64,000 nucleotides of DNA from Neoroseomonas marina (GTDB lineage: Bacteria; Pseudomonadota; Alphaproteobacteria; Acetobacterales; Acetobacteraceae), in NCBI RefSeq assembly GCF_012927745.1, contig NZ_JABBKX010000002.1, positions 597,999 through 661,998 of the forward strand, in the 5' to 3' direction. A program made the position numbers and the translations under genes. Below, in pieces: positions 1-8,887 of this stretch. The number at the start of each line of letters is the position of its first letter. Positions within the stretch are counted from its first letter, which is position 1. The notes below the pieces were generated by a model that saw only the letters and a program-made list of their open reading frames with translations, did not search any database and had not been told where the DNA came from.

Positions 1-42
1 GTCGCTCCGAGCCCCTCCCTCCAACCGCCCAAGTATCGGGTT

Positions 43-95
43 CCAAGGGCCTTTCGGCCCTTGGCAGGGGGTGCAGGGGGGCGGCGCCCCCCTGC
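43..95. terminator. Double-hairpin terminator-like repeat after recR
   Basis: Two perfect stem-loops lie back to back just past the recR stop codon. The first pairs 43-50 with 57-64 around a CTTTCG loop. The second pairs 73-81 with 87-95 around a CGGCG loop. There is no T tract, as is common in GC-rich alphaproteobacteria. The same two-stem design recurs at 6917-6965, 12255-12322 and 51720-51816, so this is a dispersed repeat as well as a probable terminator. Confidence 0.6.
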
Positions 96-111
96 GGCGC
101 ACCCTTCCCCA

Positions 112-708
112 TCACAGCGGCCGCCGTGCCTTGAACGCTGCCGCCAGCGTGCCGTCGTCGAGCACGTCGAGGGCGCCGCCGATGGGCACGCCCTGGGCCA
201 GGCGGGTGACGGTGGTGCCGGTCGGTTTCAGGCGGTCGGTCAGGTAGTGGGCGGTGGTGGCGCCGTCGACGGTGGCGGGCAGGGCGAGGATCACTTCCTC
301 GATGTGTTCGGCTTCGATGCGGCGGAGGAGGGGGGTGACGGAGAGGTCGTCGGGGCCGGTCCCGCCGAGGGCCGAGAGCAGGCCGCCGAGCACGTGGTAG
401 GTGCCGCGGTGCGCGTGTGCGCGTTCGAGGGCCCAGAGGTCCGCCACGCCTTCGACGACGCAGACGAGTTTGCGGTCGCGGTGGCGGTCCGAGCAGATCG
501 CGCAGGGGGAGTGGGCGTCGAGGTTGCCGCAGGTCTCGCAGGGGCGGACGGCGGCGGCGGCGGCGGTCAGCGCGTCCGCGAGCGGCAGCATGCGTTCGGC
601 GGGGTCCATCAGCATCCGCAGCACGGCGCGGCGCGCGCTGCGCCGGCCGAGGCCGGGCAGGCGGGACAGCAGCGTGATCAGATGCTCGATGGGGTCGTTC
701 GGGATCAT
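112..708 (-). CDS. recR: Recombination mediator protein RecR
   Basis: This 198-residue protein has the usual RecR length and layout. An N-terminal helix-hairpin-helix (LPGLGRRSA, about residues 17-25) is followed by a four-cysteine zinc finger at Cys57, Cys60, Cys69 and Cys72, then a Toprim domain beginning near VVEGVADL. In the RecFOR pathway RecR forms a clamp on DNA with RecO and helps load RecA onto SSB-coated single-stranded gaps. It is the last gene of the dnaX-ybaB-recR block, an order widely conserved in bacteria, and is followed by a double hairpin. Identification is secure. Confidence 0.97.
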   Translation of the reverse strand: MIPNDPIEHLITLLSRLPGLGRRSARRAVLRMLMDPAERMLPLADALTAAAAAVRPCETCGNLDAHSPCAICSDRHRDRKLVCVVEGVADLWALERAHAHRGTYHVLGGLLSALGGTGPDDLSVTPLLRRIEAEHIEEVILALPATVDGATTAHYLTDRLKPTGTTVTRLAQGVPIGGALDVLDDGTLAAAFKARRPL

Positions 709-772
709 CGCGGTTGCGCGCTCGGGTCGCGCTCGCCGCGCGCAGGCGGGGGTTGCCTGCGCGCGGCGGAAA

Positions 773-1096
773 TCAGAACGGCAGCTTCATGCCAGGCGGC
801 AGGGAGAGGCCGGCGGTGGCCTTCTGCATCTCCTCGGCCATGGTGGCTTCGACCTTCTGCTTCGCGTCGGCGTGGGCGGCGACCAGCAGGTCTTCCAGCA
901 CCTCGCGTTCGTCGGCGTTCATCAGGGAGGGGTCGATCGAGACGCGGCGCAGGTCGCCCTTGCCGGTCAGGCGCACCTTGACCATGCCGCCGCCGGAGGC
1001 GCCCTCGACCTCGGTCGATTCGAGCTTCGCCTGCATTTCCTGCATGCGGGACTGCATCTGCTGCGCCTGCTTGAGCATGTTGCCGAGATTCTTCAT
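773..1096 (-). CDS. YbaB/EbfC family nucleoid-associated protein
   Basis: The 107-residue product has the family's N-terminal coiled-coil rich in Met and Gln (MLKQAQQMQSRMQEMQ), a central Gly-rich turn and a C-terminal helix. YbaB/EbfC proteins are homodimeric 'tweezers' that bind DNA and are counted among nucleoid-associated proteins. It lies between dnaX and recR with only 19 bp separating it from the dnaX stop, so the three genes are probably one transcript. Its exact role with RecR and DnaX is not established. Confidence 0.95.
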   Translation of the reverse strand: MKNLGNMLKQAQQMQSRMQEMQAKLESTEVEGASGGGMVKVRLTGKGDLRRVSIDPSLMNADEREVLEDLLVAAHADAKQKVEATMAEEMQKATAGLSLPPGMKLPF

Positions 1097-1115
1097 CGGG
1101 TCGTCAGCCTCGTGG

Positions 1116-3050
1116 TCAGTCGTCGGAAGGGGGGTCGTCGGGATCCCAGGCGGATTCCGCCTCGGGCGGGGCGAAGTCGCGGCCGTCGTCGCCGTCGTCC
1201 GGTTCCGCGGTCGCGGCGGCGGGGGTGAGCGGCAGGCCGTAATCGTCGGCGGTGGCGTCGCGGACCGCTTCGATCGTCGCGCCCGGGAAGGCGGCGAGGA
1301 TGGCCTGCACCAGCGGATGGGACTGCGCGGCGGCGCGGCGGTCGCTCTCGGCGCTGCGGCCCTGCTCGGCGAGCGTCGATTCGCCGCCCTCGTTGCTGAT
1401 GGTCACGGTCCAGCGCGCGCCGGTGCGCTCGATGAGCAGCGCGGTGAGCTGCGCGGCGAGGTCGCGCGGTGCCGAGGGGCGCGGGCGGATCTCGACGCGG
1501 CCCGGGGCGACGCGGATGGGGTGCACATCGTGCAGCAGGTGGGCGTGGAGCAGCGGCTTCACGCCGGAGGCCAGCGCCACGACCTCGCGCCATTCGCGTG
1601 GCTGCGGCAGGGCGGGTTCGGCGACGGGCGCGACCGCCGCGACGGCGCCCCCGCCGGCCATCGCACGCAGCGCGGGACCGCCGCCACCGCCGCCGGGATT
1701 GGGCCGCGGCGCGGCGTCGGTGCCGCCTTCGGCCATCAGCCGCTTCACGATCTCGCCCGGCGTCGGCAGGTCGGAGACGTGGGCGAGGCGGATCAGCACC
1801 ATCTCGGCCGCGGCGCGGCGGTCCACGCCTTCCTGCTGCACCTCGGCGATGCCCTTGAGCAGCATCTGCCAGGCGCGGCCGAGCGTCGGCACCGACAGAC
1901 GCATCGCGAGCGCCGAGCCGCGCGTGCGCTCCGCCTCGGGCAGGGAGAGGTCGTCCTTCAGCGCCGGCGCGGCGCGGAAGCGCGTCAGCAGATGCGTGAG
2001 TTCCGCGAGGTCCTGCAGCACCGCGAGCGGATCGGCGCCCACCTCATGCGTGCGGTCGAGGATGCCGATGGCGGTGGCGATGTCCCCGCCCATCACCGCT
2101 TCCATCAGGTCGAAGACCATGAAGCGGTCGGCGAGGCCGAGCATGTCGCGCACGCCCTCGGCCGTGACCTTGCCGCCGCCGGCAAGCCCGATCGCCTGGT
2201 CGAGCAGCGAGAGCCCGTCGCGCACCGACCCGTCCGCCGCGCGCGCGACCATGCCGAGCGCCTCGCCCTCGGCCTCGACCGCTTCCTTTTCGGCGATGCG
2301 GCCGAAATGGTCGCGCAGCATGTCGACGGGCACGCGGCGCAGGGAGAAGGTCTGGCAGCGGCTGCGGATGGTGACCGGCACCTTCCGCAGCTCCGTCGTC
2401 GCCAGGATGAAGGTGACCGACGGCGGCGGTTCCTCGAGCGACTTCAGCAGCGCGTTGAAGGCCTGGTCGGTCAGCATGTGGACCTCGTCCAGGATGAACA
2501 CCTTCTGGCGTCCCTGGGCGGGGCGGAAGCGCAGCGCTTCGCGCAGTTCGCGCACGTCGTCGATGCCGCGGTTGGATGCGGCGTCCATCTCGACCACGTC
2601 GGGGTGGCGGTCCTTCAGGATCGCCTGGCATTCGGGGCAGACGCCGCAGGGGTCCGCGGTCGGGCCGCCCTTGCCGTCCGGGCCGATGCAGTTCAGCGCG
2701 CGAGCGATGATGCGCGCGGTGGTGGTCTTGCCGACGCCGCGCACGCCGGTCAGCAGGAAGGCATGGTGCACGCGCCCCTGCGCGAAGGCGTTGCGCAGGG
2801 TGCGGACCAGGGCTTCCTGGCCGATCAGGTCGTCGAAATTGGTCGGGCGGTATTTGCGCGCCAGCACGCGATAGGGGCCGGTCGCCGCTGCGGCGACGGG
2901 CTTCGGCGCGGGGGCGGGTGGCGGGGCGGCGGCCGGGGCTGGGTCGCCGAACAGGCCCGGGCCTTCGGGGGCCGGGGGCTCCGGCAGGCCTTCCTCGGCT
3001 GCCGCGTCGCTGTCATTCGATGCGGGAAAGCCGAGGAGATCGGAGGCCAT
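1116..3050 (-). CDS. dnaX: DNA polymerase III subunit gamma/tau
   Basis: The 644-residue product is the AAA+ clamp-loader motor subunit. Walker A is at about 102-110 (GVRGVGKTT), zinc-binding cysteines cluster at about 121-141 (including CGVCPEC), Walker B is DEVH at 188-191, and the sensor/arginine-finger SRC motif lies in IRSRCQTF. A Pro/Ala-rich linker and a tau C-terminal region follow. I chose the ATG at 3050 because the open frame running back to 3224 would cover the SRP RNA; residues upstream of MASDLLGF do not look like protein. The N-terminal extension of about 55 residues, rich in Ala and Pro, is typical of alphaproteobacterial DnaX. I see no obvious frameshift site for a separate gamma form. 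Confidence 0.95.
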   Translation of the reverse strand: MASDLLGFPASNDSDAAAEEGLPEPPAPEGPGLFGDPAPAAAPPPAPAPKPVAAAATGPYRVLARKYRPTNFDDLIGQEALVRTLRNAFAQGRVHHAFLLTGVRGVGKTTTARIIARALNCIGPDGKGGPTADPCGVCPECQAILKDRHPDVVEMDAASNRGIDDVRELREALRFRPAQGRQKVFILDEVHMLTDQAFNALLKSLEEPPPSVTFILATTELRKVPVTIRSRCQTFSLRRVPVDMLRDHFGRIAEKEAVEAEGEALGMVARAADGSVRDGLSLLDQAIGLAGGGKVTAEGVRDMLGLADRFMVFDLMEAVMGGDIATAIGILDRTHEVGADPLAVLQDLAELTHLLTRFRAAPALKDDLSLPEAERTRGSALAMRLSVPTLGRAWQMLLKGIAEVQQEGVDRRAAAEMVLIRLAHVSDLPTPGEIVKRLMAEGGTDAAPRPNPGGGGGGPALRAMAGGGAVAAVAPVAEPALPQPREWREVVALASGVKPLLHAHLLHDVHPIRVAPGRVEIRPRPSAPRDLAAQLTALLIERTGARWTVTISNEGGESTLAEQGRSAESDRRAAAQSHPLVQAILAAFPGATIEAVRDATADDYGLPLTPAAATAEPDDGDDGRDFAPPEAESAWDPDDPPSDD

Positions 3051-3095
3051 TCTGTCCCTGGGGCGGCGCGGCCGCTCCGGGCCGGGGTGGCTGAA

Positions 3096-3204
3096 GGGTG
3101 GAAGGCCGGCAAGCGACCCGGGCGAGAACCCGTTACGGCTGCTTCCTTCCGGACCTGACCGGGTTGGCGGGGAGCCCGTCCGCCGCCGACCTTCCGAGGG
3201 CACC
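3096..3204 (-). ncRNA. ffs: Small signal recognition particle RNA (4.5S-type)
   Basis: On the minus strand this stretch holds the near-invariant SRP RNA core GGTCAGGTCCGGAAGGAAGC (domain IV tetraloop hairpin with the asymmetric loop that binds Ffh). The two ends pair as a long helix: GGAAGG near the 5' end matches CCTTCC near the 3' end. At about 109 nt it fits the bacterial small SRP RNA class. It binds Ffh and works with FtsY to target inner-membrane proteins co-translationally. Its place directly upstream of dnaX is common in alphaproteobacteria. The ends are estimated from the outer helix, to within a few bases. Confidence 0.95.
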
Positions 3205-3289
3205 ATATCATGCCGGGGTGCCATCGCGCCAATGGGGTGCCGTAACCGTGTCCGCGCCGGGAACGAAACCGGGATCGAAGGAGATCCCC

Positions 3290-3757
3290 ATGGCCCTCAG
3301 CCGCCGCACGATGCTCTGGATGGTCCCCGGCGCCACGCTCGCGGTGCCGATCGGCACCCGGTTGATGGCGCAGGCGCCCGCCCCCGCCGTGAATGCGGAG
3401 GACGGCGTCGCGGTGCGCGGCACCGATGTCGTCGCGTATTTTGCCGAGGGCCGCGCCGTCGCGGGTAGTCCCGCCTTCACCCATGCCTGGCGCGGAGCGA
3501 TCTGGCGCTTTGCCTCGGCGGCGAATCGGGACCTGTTCGCTGCCGATCCGGGTCGCTACGCCCCGGCCTATGGCGGCTTCTGCGCCTTCGCGGTCAGCGA
3601 GGGCTACACCGCCCCGATCGACCCCCAGGCCTGGCGGATCGTCGATGGGCGGCTGTTCCTGAACTACGACCAGGCGATCAAGCGCCGCTGGGAACGCGAC
3701 ATCCCCGGCCGCGTGGCGCGCGCCGACGCCAACTGGCCGCGGCTGTCGGTGCAATAG
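3290..3757 (+). CDS. YHS domain-containing exported protein
   Basis: This is a 155-residue protein starting at ATG 3290, six bases after GAAGGAG (3277-3283). Residues 1-27 form an export signal with consecutive arginines (SRRTMLWM), possibly Tat-type. The rest is a YHS-like domain: DGVAVRGTDVVAYF, then a Trp/Phe-rich core, then YGGFCAFAV and a C-terminal segment seen in many proteobacterial 'YHS domain' proteins. The domain is associated with metal or redox roles, but this subfamily has no established function. It reads toward the MarR gene, whose stop lies only 3 bp away. Confidence 0.85.
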   Translation: MALSRRTMLWMVPGATLAVPIGTRLMAQAPAPAVNAEDGVAVRGTDVVAYFAEGRAVAGSPAFTHAWRGAIWRFASAANRDLFAADPGRYAPAYGGFCAFAVSEGYTAPIDPQAWRIVDGRLFLNYDQAIKRRWERDIPGRVARADANWPRLSVQ

Positions 3758-3760
3758 CCC

Positions 3761-4207
3761 CTACTCCGCGAGGCTCGCGGTCGCCGCCGCGAGCCTCTGC
3801 GCAAGGCCCGGGTCGACCTGCGCGGCCAGCGCCGCCTGCGCCCGTCGCCAGGCCGGCAGCGCGGCCTCGAGTCGTCGCAGCCCGGTCTCGGTCAGCCAGA
3901 CGGCCCGGCGGCGCAGGTCGGATTCGGCGGTCACGATCTCGACCAGCCCGTCGCGTTCCAGCGTGCGCAGGTTGCGCGACAGCGTGGACTGGTCGAGCCC
4001 GCAGCGGCGCGCCAGTGCGCCGAGCGTGTCGTCCGCCGCCACCGCCACCTGCGCCATCAGGCCGACCTGGGCGGCCGTCAGCCCGCACCCCGCCATCTCC
4101 CGATCCATTGCCTGGCTGATCCGTCGCGCCGCAAGCCGGCTGTTCCAGCCCGGGCAGACGGCCAGCAGCGCCGCGGCATCGGGACGGAGGGTGGATTTCG
4201 GTTGCAT
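3761..4207 (-). CDS. MarR family transcriptional regulator
   Basis: The 148-residue product has a MarR winged helix-turn-helix: LTAAQVGLMAQVA, then LGALARRCGLDQSTLSRNLR as the recognition segment, and a wing at SDLRRRAVWLTETG. The start is taken at ATG 4207; longer upstream sequence in this frame lies inside the opposite gene. MarR proteins are homodimers that usually repress themselves and a divergent neighbour until a small ligand binds. Here the neighbour is the cysteine synthase-like gene at 4262, and a perfect palindrome lies between them. The ligand cannot be predicted. Confidence 0.88.
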   Translation of the reverse strand: MQPKSTLRPDAAALLAVCPGWNSRLAARRISQAMDREMAGCGLTAAQVGLMAQVAVAADDTLGALARRCGLDQSTLSRNLRTLERDGLVEIVTAESDLRRRAVWLTETGLRRLEAALPAWRRAQAALAAQVDPGLAQRLAAATASLAE

Positions 4208-4239
4208 CGCGGCCTCCTGCGTCCTATGCAGATACAATC

Positions 4240-4253
4240 TTTGCATATGCAAA
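4240..4253. promoter_or_regulatory. 14-bp perfect palindrome, probable MarR operator
   Basis: TTTGCATATGCAAA is its own reverse complement and sits in a conspicuously AT-rich patch in a very GC-rich region. It lies between the divergent MarR gene (start 4207) and the cysteine synthase-like gene (start 4262). Size and symmetry fit a MarR dimer site. It overlaps an ATG at 4247, which is one reason to prefer 4262 as the downstream gene's start. Confidence 0.65.
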
Positions 4254-4261
4254 TAAAAGCC

Positions 4262-5197
4262 ATGCCAGCCACCATCCTCGACACCATCGGCGGCACGCCG
4301 CTGATCCCGCTGCGCCGCATCGCGCCCGCGACCGGCGCGCGCATCCTGCTCAAGGTCGAGAGCGCCAACCCGACCGGCAGCATGAAGGACCGCATGGCGC
4401 TCGCCATGATCGGGGCCGCGGAGGCCGATGGCCGCCTGCCCCCCGGCGGCGCGGTCGTCGAATACACCGGCGGCAGCACCGGCGTGTCGCTGGCGCTGGT
4501 CTGCGCCGTGAAGGGCCATCCGCTGCACATCGTGACGTCGGACGCCTTCGCGCGGGAGAAGCTCGACCACATGCGCATCCTGGGCGCGCGGCTCGACGTC
4601 ATCCCGAGCGAGTCCGGCCGCATGACGGAAAAACTGACGCGCGACATGATCGCCGCCGCCGGTGGAATCGCCGGCCGCATCGGCGCCTTCGCCACCGACC
4701 AGATGCGCAACACCGACCAGCTGGCGGCCTACCGTCGCATGGCGGCGGAGATCGACGCGCAGGCCGGCGGACCCGTCGCCGCCTTCGTCCAGGCCGTCGG
4801 CACGGCGGCGAGCCTGCGCGGCATCGGCGCGGCGTTGCGCGCGACCCAGCCCGGCATCCGCATCGTCGCGGTGGAGCCGGCGGAATCCGCCGTGCTCTCC
4901 GGCGGCCCGACCGGCGCGCACCGCATCGACGGCATCGGCGCGGGTTATGTCGTCCCGCTGTGGCACCCGGACATCGCCGACGCGATCGAGCCCGTGGCGA
5001 CGCCCGAGGCCCAGGCCATGGCGCTGCGCCTGGCGCGGGAGGAAGGGCTGTTCGCCGGCAGCTCGACCGGGGCGAACGTCGTCGCGGCGCTGCGCGTCGC
5101 CGCGCGGCTGGGTCCCGCCGCCACCGTCGTGACGGTCATGTGCGACACCGGGATGAAGTATCTCGGCACGCTCGGGCCGCTTGCCGCGGCGGCCTGA
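4262..5197 (+). CDS. PLP-dependent cysteine synthase family protein
   Basis: The 311-residue product belongs to the fold-type II PLP family of O-acetylserine sulfhydrylase and cystathionine beta-synthase. It begins with the typical ILDTIGGTPLIPL. The PLP lysine is Lys42 in NPTGSMKDR, a phosphate/substrate loop is TGGSTG at 69-74, and GSSTGANV lies near the C-terminus. ATG 4262 is preferred because the earlier in-frame ATG (4247) sits inside the putative operator. The divergent MarR regulator suggests inducible expression, so this may be an accessory rather than the housekeeping cysteine synthase. Substrate is not certain. Confidence 0.85.
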   Translation: MPATILDTIGGTPLIPLRRIAPATGARILLKVESANPTGSMKDRMALAMIGAAEADGRLPPGGAVVEYTGGSTGVSLALVCAVKGHPLHIVTSDAFAREKLDHMRILGARLDVIPSESGRMTEKLTRDMIAAAGGIAGRIGAFATDQMRNTDQLAAYRRMAAEIDAQAGGPVAAFVQAVGTAASLRGIGAALRATQPGIRIVAVEPAESAVLSGGPTGAHRIDGIGAGYVVPLWHPDIADAIEPVATPEAQAMALRLAREEGLFAGSSTGANVVAALRVAARLGPAATVVTVMCDTGMKYLGTLGPLAAAA

Positions 5198-5206
5198 GCG
5201 CCCGGA

Positions 5207-5776
5207 TCAGAAGGGCCGGCCGGCCAGCGGCTGGCCGATCCAGGGAGCGACCGCATTGGCCAGGTGGGCGAACAATGCGGCGTCGTCCGTGCCGTGCCGC
5301 TCGCAGGACAGCACCGCGGTCCACACCACGCGGTTCGAGGACCGGTCGCGCAGTTCGACCACGCCGCTGACGCGCAGCGTCGGGACCCGGCGCCCGCCGG
5401 CGCGCGGCACGCTCTGCGCCCACGAGATGTCGTCCCCGTCGCGGAAGGTGCGGTCCTGCATCGTATCGCCGAAGCCGAGCTCGGTGCCGCCTTCCTGCGA
5501 GATGCCGCCGCGCCAGGACAGGATGTAGGGCGCATCGGCGCTGACCTGCCGGCCGTTCGACCGCAGCGCGGCGAGGACCGAATCGCGCAGCCGCCGCTCA
5601 TTTTCCGTGCCGGCGCGGTCGGGGACGGCGATGGCCGCGTTGCGTGCCACCGGCGCGAAGGAATTGGCGGACAGCCGCCCGGGGCAGACGCCCTGCGCGC
5701 CGGCCGGTACGGCGGCCACGACGCCCGCCAGGGCCAGCACGCCAAGGGTGAGCGAACGGAGGGTCGTGGCGGCCAT
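5207..5776 (-). CDS. Exported protein of unknown function
   Basis: The 189-residue product starts with a clear signal peptide (hydrophobic LGVLALAGVVAAVPAGAQG, cleavage probably after the AQ or AGA). The mature part contains two cysteines (GVCPG and LSCERHG) that could form a disulfide, and a Trp-containing centre (ISWAQSVP). I do not recognise a family. ATG 5776 is preceded by GAGGAAAG, which supports it over the ATG at 5791. It is divergent from the TTT binding protein at 5946 and convergent with the cysteine synthase-like gene, 9 bp away. Confidence 0.75.
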   Translation of the reverse strand: MAATTLRSLTLGVLALAGVVAAVPAGAQGVCPGRLSANSFAPVARNAAIAVPDRAGTENERRLRDSVLAALRSNGRQVSADAPYILSWRGGISQEGGTELGFGDTMQDRTFRDGDDISWAQSVPRAGGRRVPTLRVSGVVELRDRSSNRVVWTAVLSCERHGTDDAALFAHLANAVAPWIGQPLAGRPF

Positions 5777-5945
5777 GGCTTTCCTCGTCATGCGTTGCGC
5801 CGACAGTAGAACAACTTCCGATGCGCCGGAATCGGCGCCGTCGGACCGGCATGTCACCGTCGTCGCGGCGGATGCGGGCCGCACGGCGGCGCTTGACCGC
5901 GCCGGCCGCGCCGCAGAATGCTCCGCGCCGTTCGGGAGGTCCGCC

Positions 5946-6902
5946 ATGATCCGTCGCAATATCCTGCTCGGCGCCGCCGCGCTGCTGGCCGCGCCGCGCC
6001 TTGCCGCTGCCCAGTCGCGGCCGATCCGCGTCGTCGTGCCCTTCGCCCCGGGCGGGCAATCCGACACGGTGATGCGGCTGCTGCAGCCGAAGATGGCGGA
6101 ATTCCTCGGCACCACCATCGTGGTCGAGAACCGACCCGGCGCCGGCGGCGCGATCGGCGCCGGCGTGGTCGCGGCATCGCCGCCGGACGGCACGACGCTC
6201 TATTTCGACAGCTTCGGCTTCGTGGTGCAGCCGCTGATCCAGCGCGGCCTGCCCTTCGACTACGCCACCGCCTTCGCCCCGGTCGCGCAGGTGGTCGCGG
6301 CACCCTACGTGCTGGTGGTCAAGCGCGACTTCCCCGCGACGGACCTCGCCGGCGTCATCGCCGAGGCGAAGCGGCGTTCGGGCATTCCCTATGGCTCGCC
6401 GGGCATCGGCACGGTGGGGCACCTGGCGGGCGCGCTGCTCGCGCACCGCGCGGGCATCACCCTCGAACACCTGCCCTATCGCGGCGGGGCGGATGCGGCG
6501 CGCGACCTCGCGGGGGGCAACATCGACGCGGTGATCAGCACGGCGAACAGCCTGCGGCCGCTGGTGGTCGACAACCGGGCGCGCGGCATCGCACTGACCT
6601 CGGCCGAACGGCGCGGCACGATGGCCGACCTGCCGACGATCGCCGAGAGCGGCTTCCCCGGCTTCGACCTGACCTCGTGGAACGGCCTGTTCGCCCCGGC
6701 GGCGACCCCGCGCGACGTGATCGCGCGCTTCGAGGCCGCGGCGGCGCATGCGACCAACGACCCGACGACGCGCGAACGCCTGGCCGCGAGCGGCAACGAC
6801 CCGATCACCGGCAACGGGGAGGCCTTCGCCGCGGTGCTGCGCCGCGACGCGGAGATGGTGCGCCGCCTGGTGCAGGAAACCGGCATCCGCCTGGACGGCT
6901 AG
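5946..6902 (+). CDS. TTT/Bug-family periplasmic binding protein
   Basis: This 318-residue protein has a signal peptide (RRNILLGAAALLAAPRLAAAQ) and the hallmarks of the tripartite tricarboxylate transporter binding family: VVPFAPGGQSD near the mature N-terminus, then VVENRPGAGGAIG. The domain fold is a two-lobe Bug receptor that binds carboxylates or related solutes in the periplasm. GGGAGG upstream (about 5934-5939) places the start at ATG 5946. No TctA or TctB membrane genes lie nearby, so it is a solitary receptor; its partner would be encoded elsewhere. It is one of four such genes in the window. Confidence 0.93.
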   Translation: MIRRNILLGAAALLAAPRLAAAQSRPIRVVVPFAPGGQSDTVMRLLQPKMAEFLGTTIVVENRPGAGGAIGAGVVAASPPDGTTLYFDSFGFVVQPLIQRGLPFDYATAFAPVAQVVAAPYVLVVKRDFPATDLAGVIAEAKRRSGIPYGSPGIGTVGHLAGALLAHRAGITLEHLPYRGGADAARDLAGGNIDAVISTANSLRPLVVDNRARGIALTSAERRGTMADLPTIAESGFPGFDLTSWNGLFAPAATPRDVIARFEAAAAHATNDPTTRERLAASGNDPITGNGEAFAAVLRRDAEMVRRLVQETGIRLDG

Positions 6903-6916
6903 GATGCCGCTGGGTT

Positions 6917-6965
6917 CGGGGAGGCCGTCGCCTCCCCGGCGAGGGTGCGGGGGCGGCGCCCCCGC
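6917..6965. terminator. Double-hairpin repeat between convergent genes
   Basis: Two stems lie between the convergent TTT gene and argG. The first is 6917-6925 with 6930-6938 (9 bp, CGTC loop). The second is 6947-6953 with 6959-6965 (7 bp, CGGCG loop). The design matches the elements at 43-95, 12255-12322 and 51720-51816. It can serve both strands. Confidence 0.6.
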
Positions 6966-6971
6966 GACGCC

Positions 6972-8207
<1,236 letters not shown>

Positions 8208-8317
8208 CGGGCGCTCTCCAGGCTTACGAAAACCGGGCGGGTATGGCCCCCGATGCGGCGCGAGGCAAGGCCGGGCGGTGCCCGGACGCGAACTCCCCCC
8301 ACGGCAGAGGACCGATC

Positions 8318-8872
8318 ATGGCGGACCCCGAGCGCGACTTCATCGTCTTCACCGGCGGACCCGGCGCGGGGAAGACCACGTTGGTCGAGCATCTGGCGCG
8401 GGAAGGCCTCGCCTGCTGCCCGGAAGCGGGGCGCGGCATCATCAGGGCCCAGGCCGCGATCGACGGCCCGGCCCTGCCATGGCGGGACCAAGCACTGTTC
8501 GGCGAGCTGATGCTGGGGTGGGAGATGCGCTCCCACGAGGCGGCGCGGCTGCGGCCCCGGCCGGTGCTGTTCGACCGCGGCGTCCCGGACGTCATCGGCT
8601 ACCTGCGGCTCGAGGGGCTGCCGGTCCCCGGCCACCTGCTGCGTGCGGCCGAACGGCTGCGCTATCGCCGCCAGGTCTTCGTCGCGCCGCCCTGGCCCGA
8701 GATCTACCGACAGGACATGGAACGGCGGCAGGACGCCGACACGGCGCGGCGGACCTGCGATGCCATGCGCGAGACCTATGGCAGCCTCGGCTACGACCTC
8801 ATCGACCTGCCGCTCGCCCCGGTCGAGGAGCGGGCGGCCTTCGTGCGGGATGCGCTCGGGCTGTCGCCCTGA
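8318..8872 (+). CDS. AAA family ATPase/NTPase (AAA_28-like)
   Basis: The 184-residue product has a Walker A motif GGPGAGKT at residues 13-20, a Walker B-like FDRGVPDV and an arginine-rich lid region (AERLRYRRQ). This pattern matches the small single-domain NTPases annotated as AAA_28, whose physiological substrates are mostly unknown. ATG 8318 is chosen because the sequence upstream is poorly protein-like and MADPERDF runs straight into the first beta strand. It is divergent from argG and convergent with the sod gene. Confidence 0.85.
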   Translation: MADPERDFIVFTGGPGAGKTTLVEHLAREGLACCPEAGRGIIRAQAAIDGPALPWRDQALFGELMLGWEMRSHEAARLRPRPVLFDRGVPDVIGYLRLEGLPVPGHLLRAAERLRYRRQVFVAPPWPEIYRQDMERRQDADTARRTCDAMRETYGSLGYDLIDLPLAPVEERAAFVRDALGLSP

Positions 8873-8887
8873 CGCGTCCCCCAAGGG

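Noticed and set aside
714..3158. 814-residue open frame opposite dnaX and ybaB
   Set aside because: Antisense to dnaX and ybaB, running into the SRP RNA; shadow frame.
3051..3224. Longer dnaX start at 3224
   Set aside because: It would translate through the SRP RNA, whose conserved core is unmistakable; the internal ATG at 3050 fits known DnaX N-termini.
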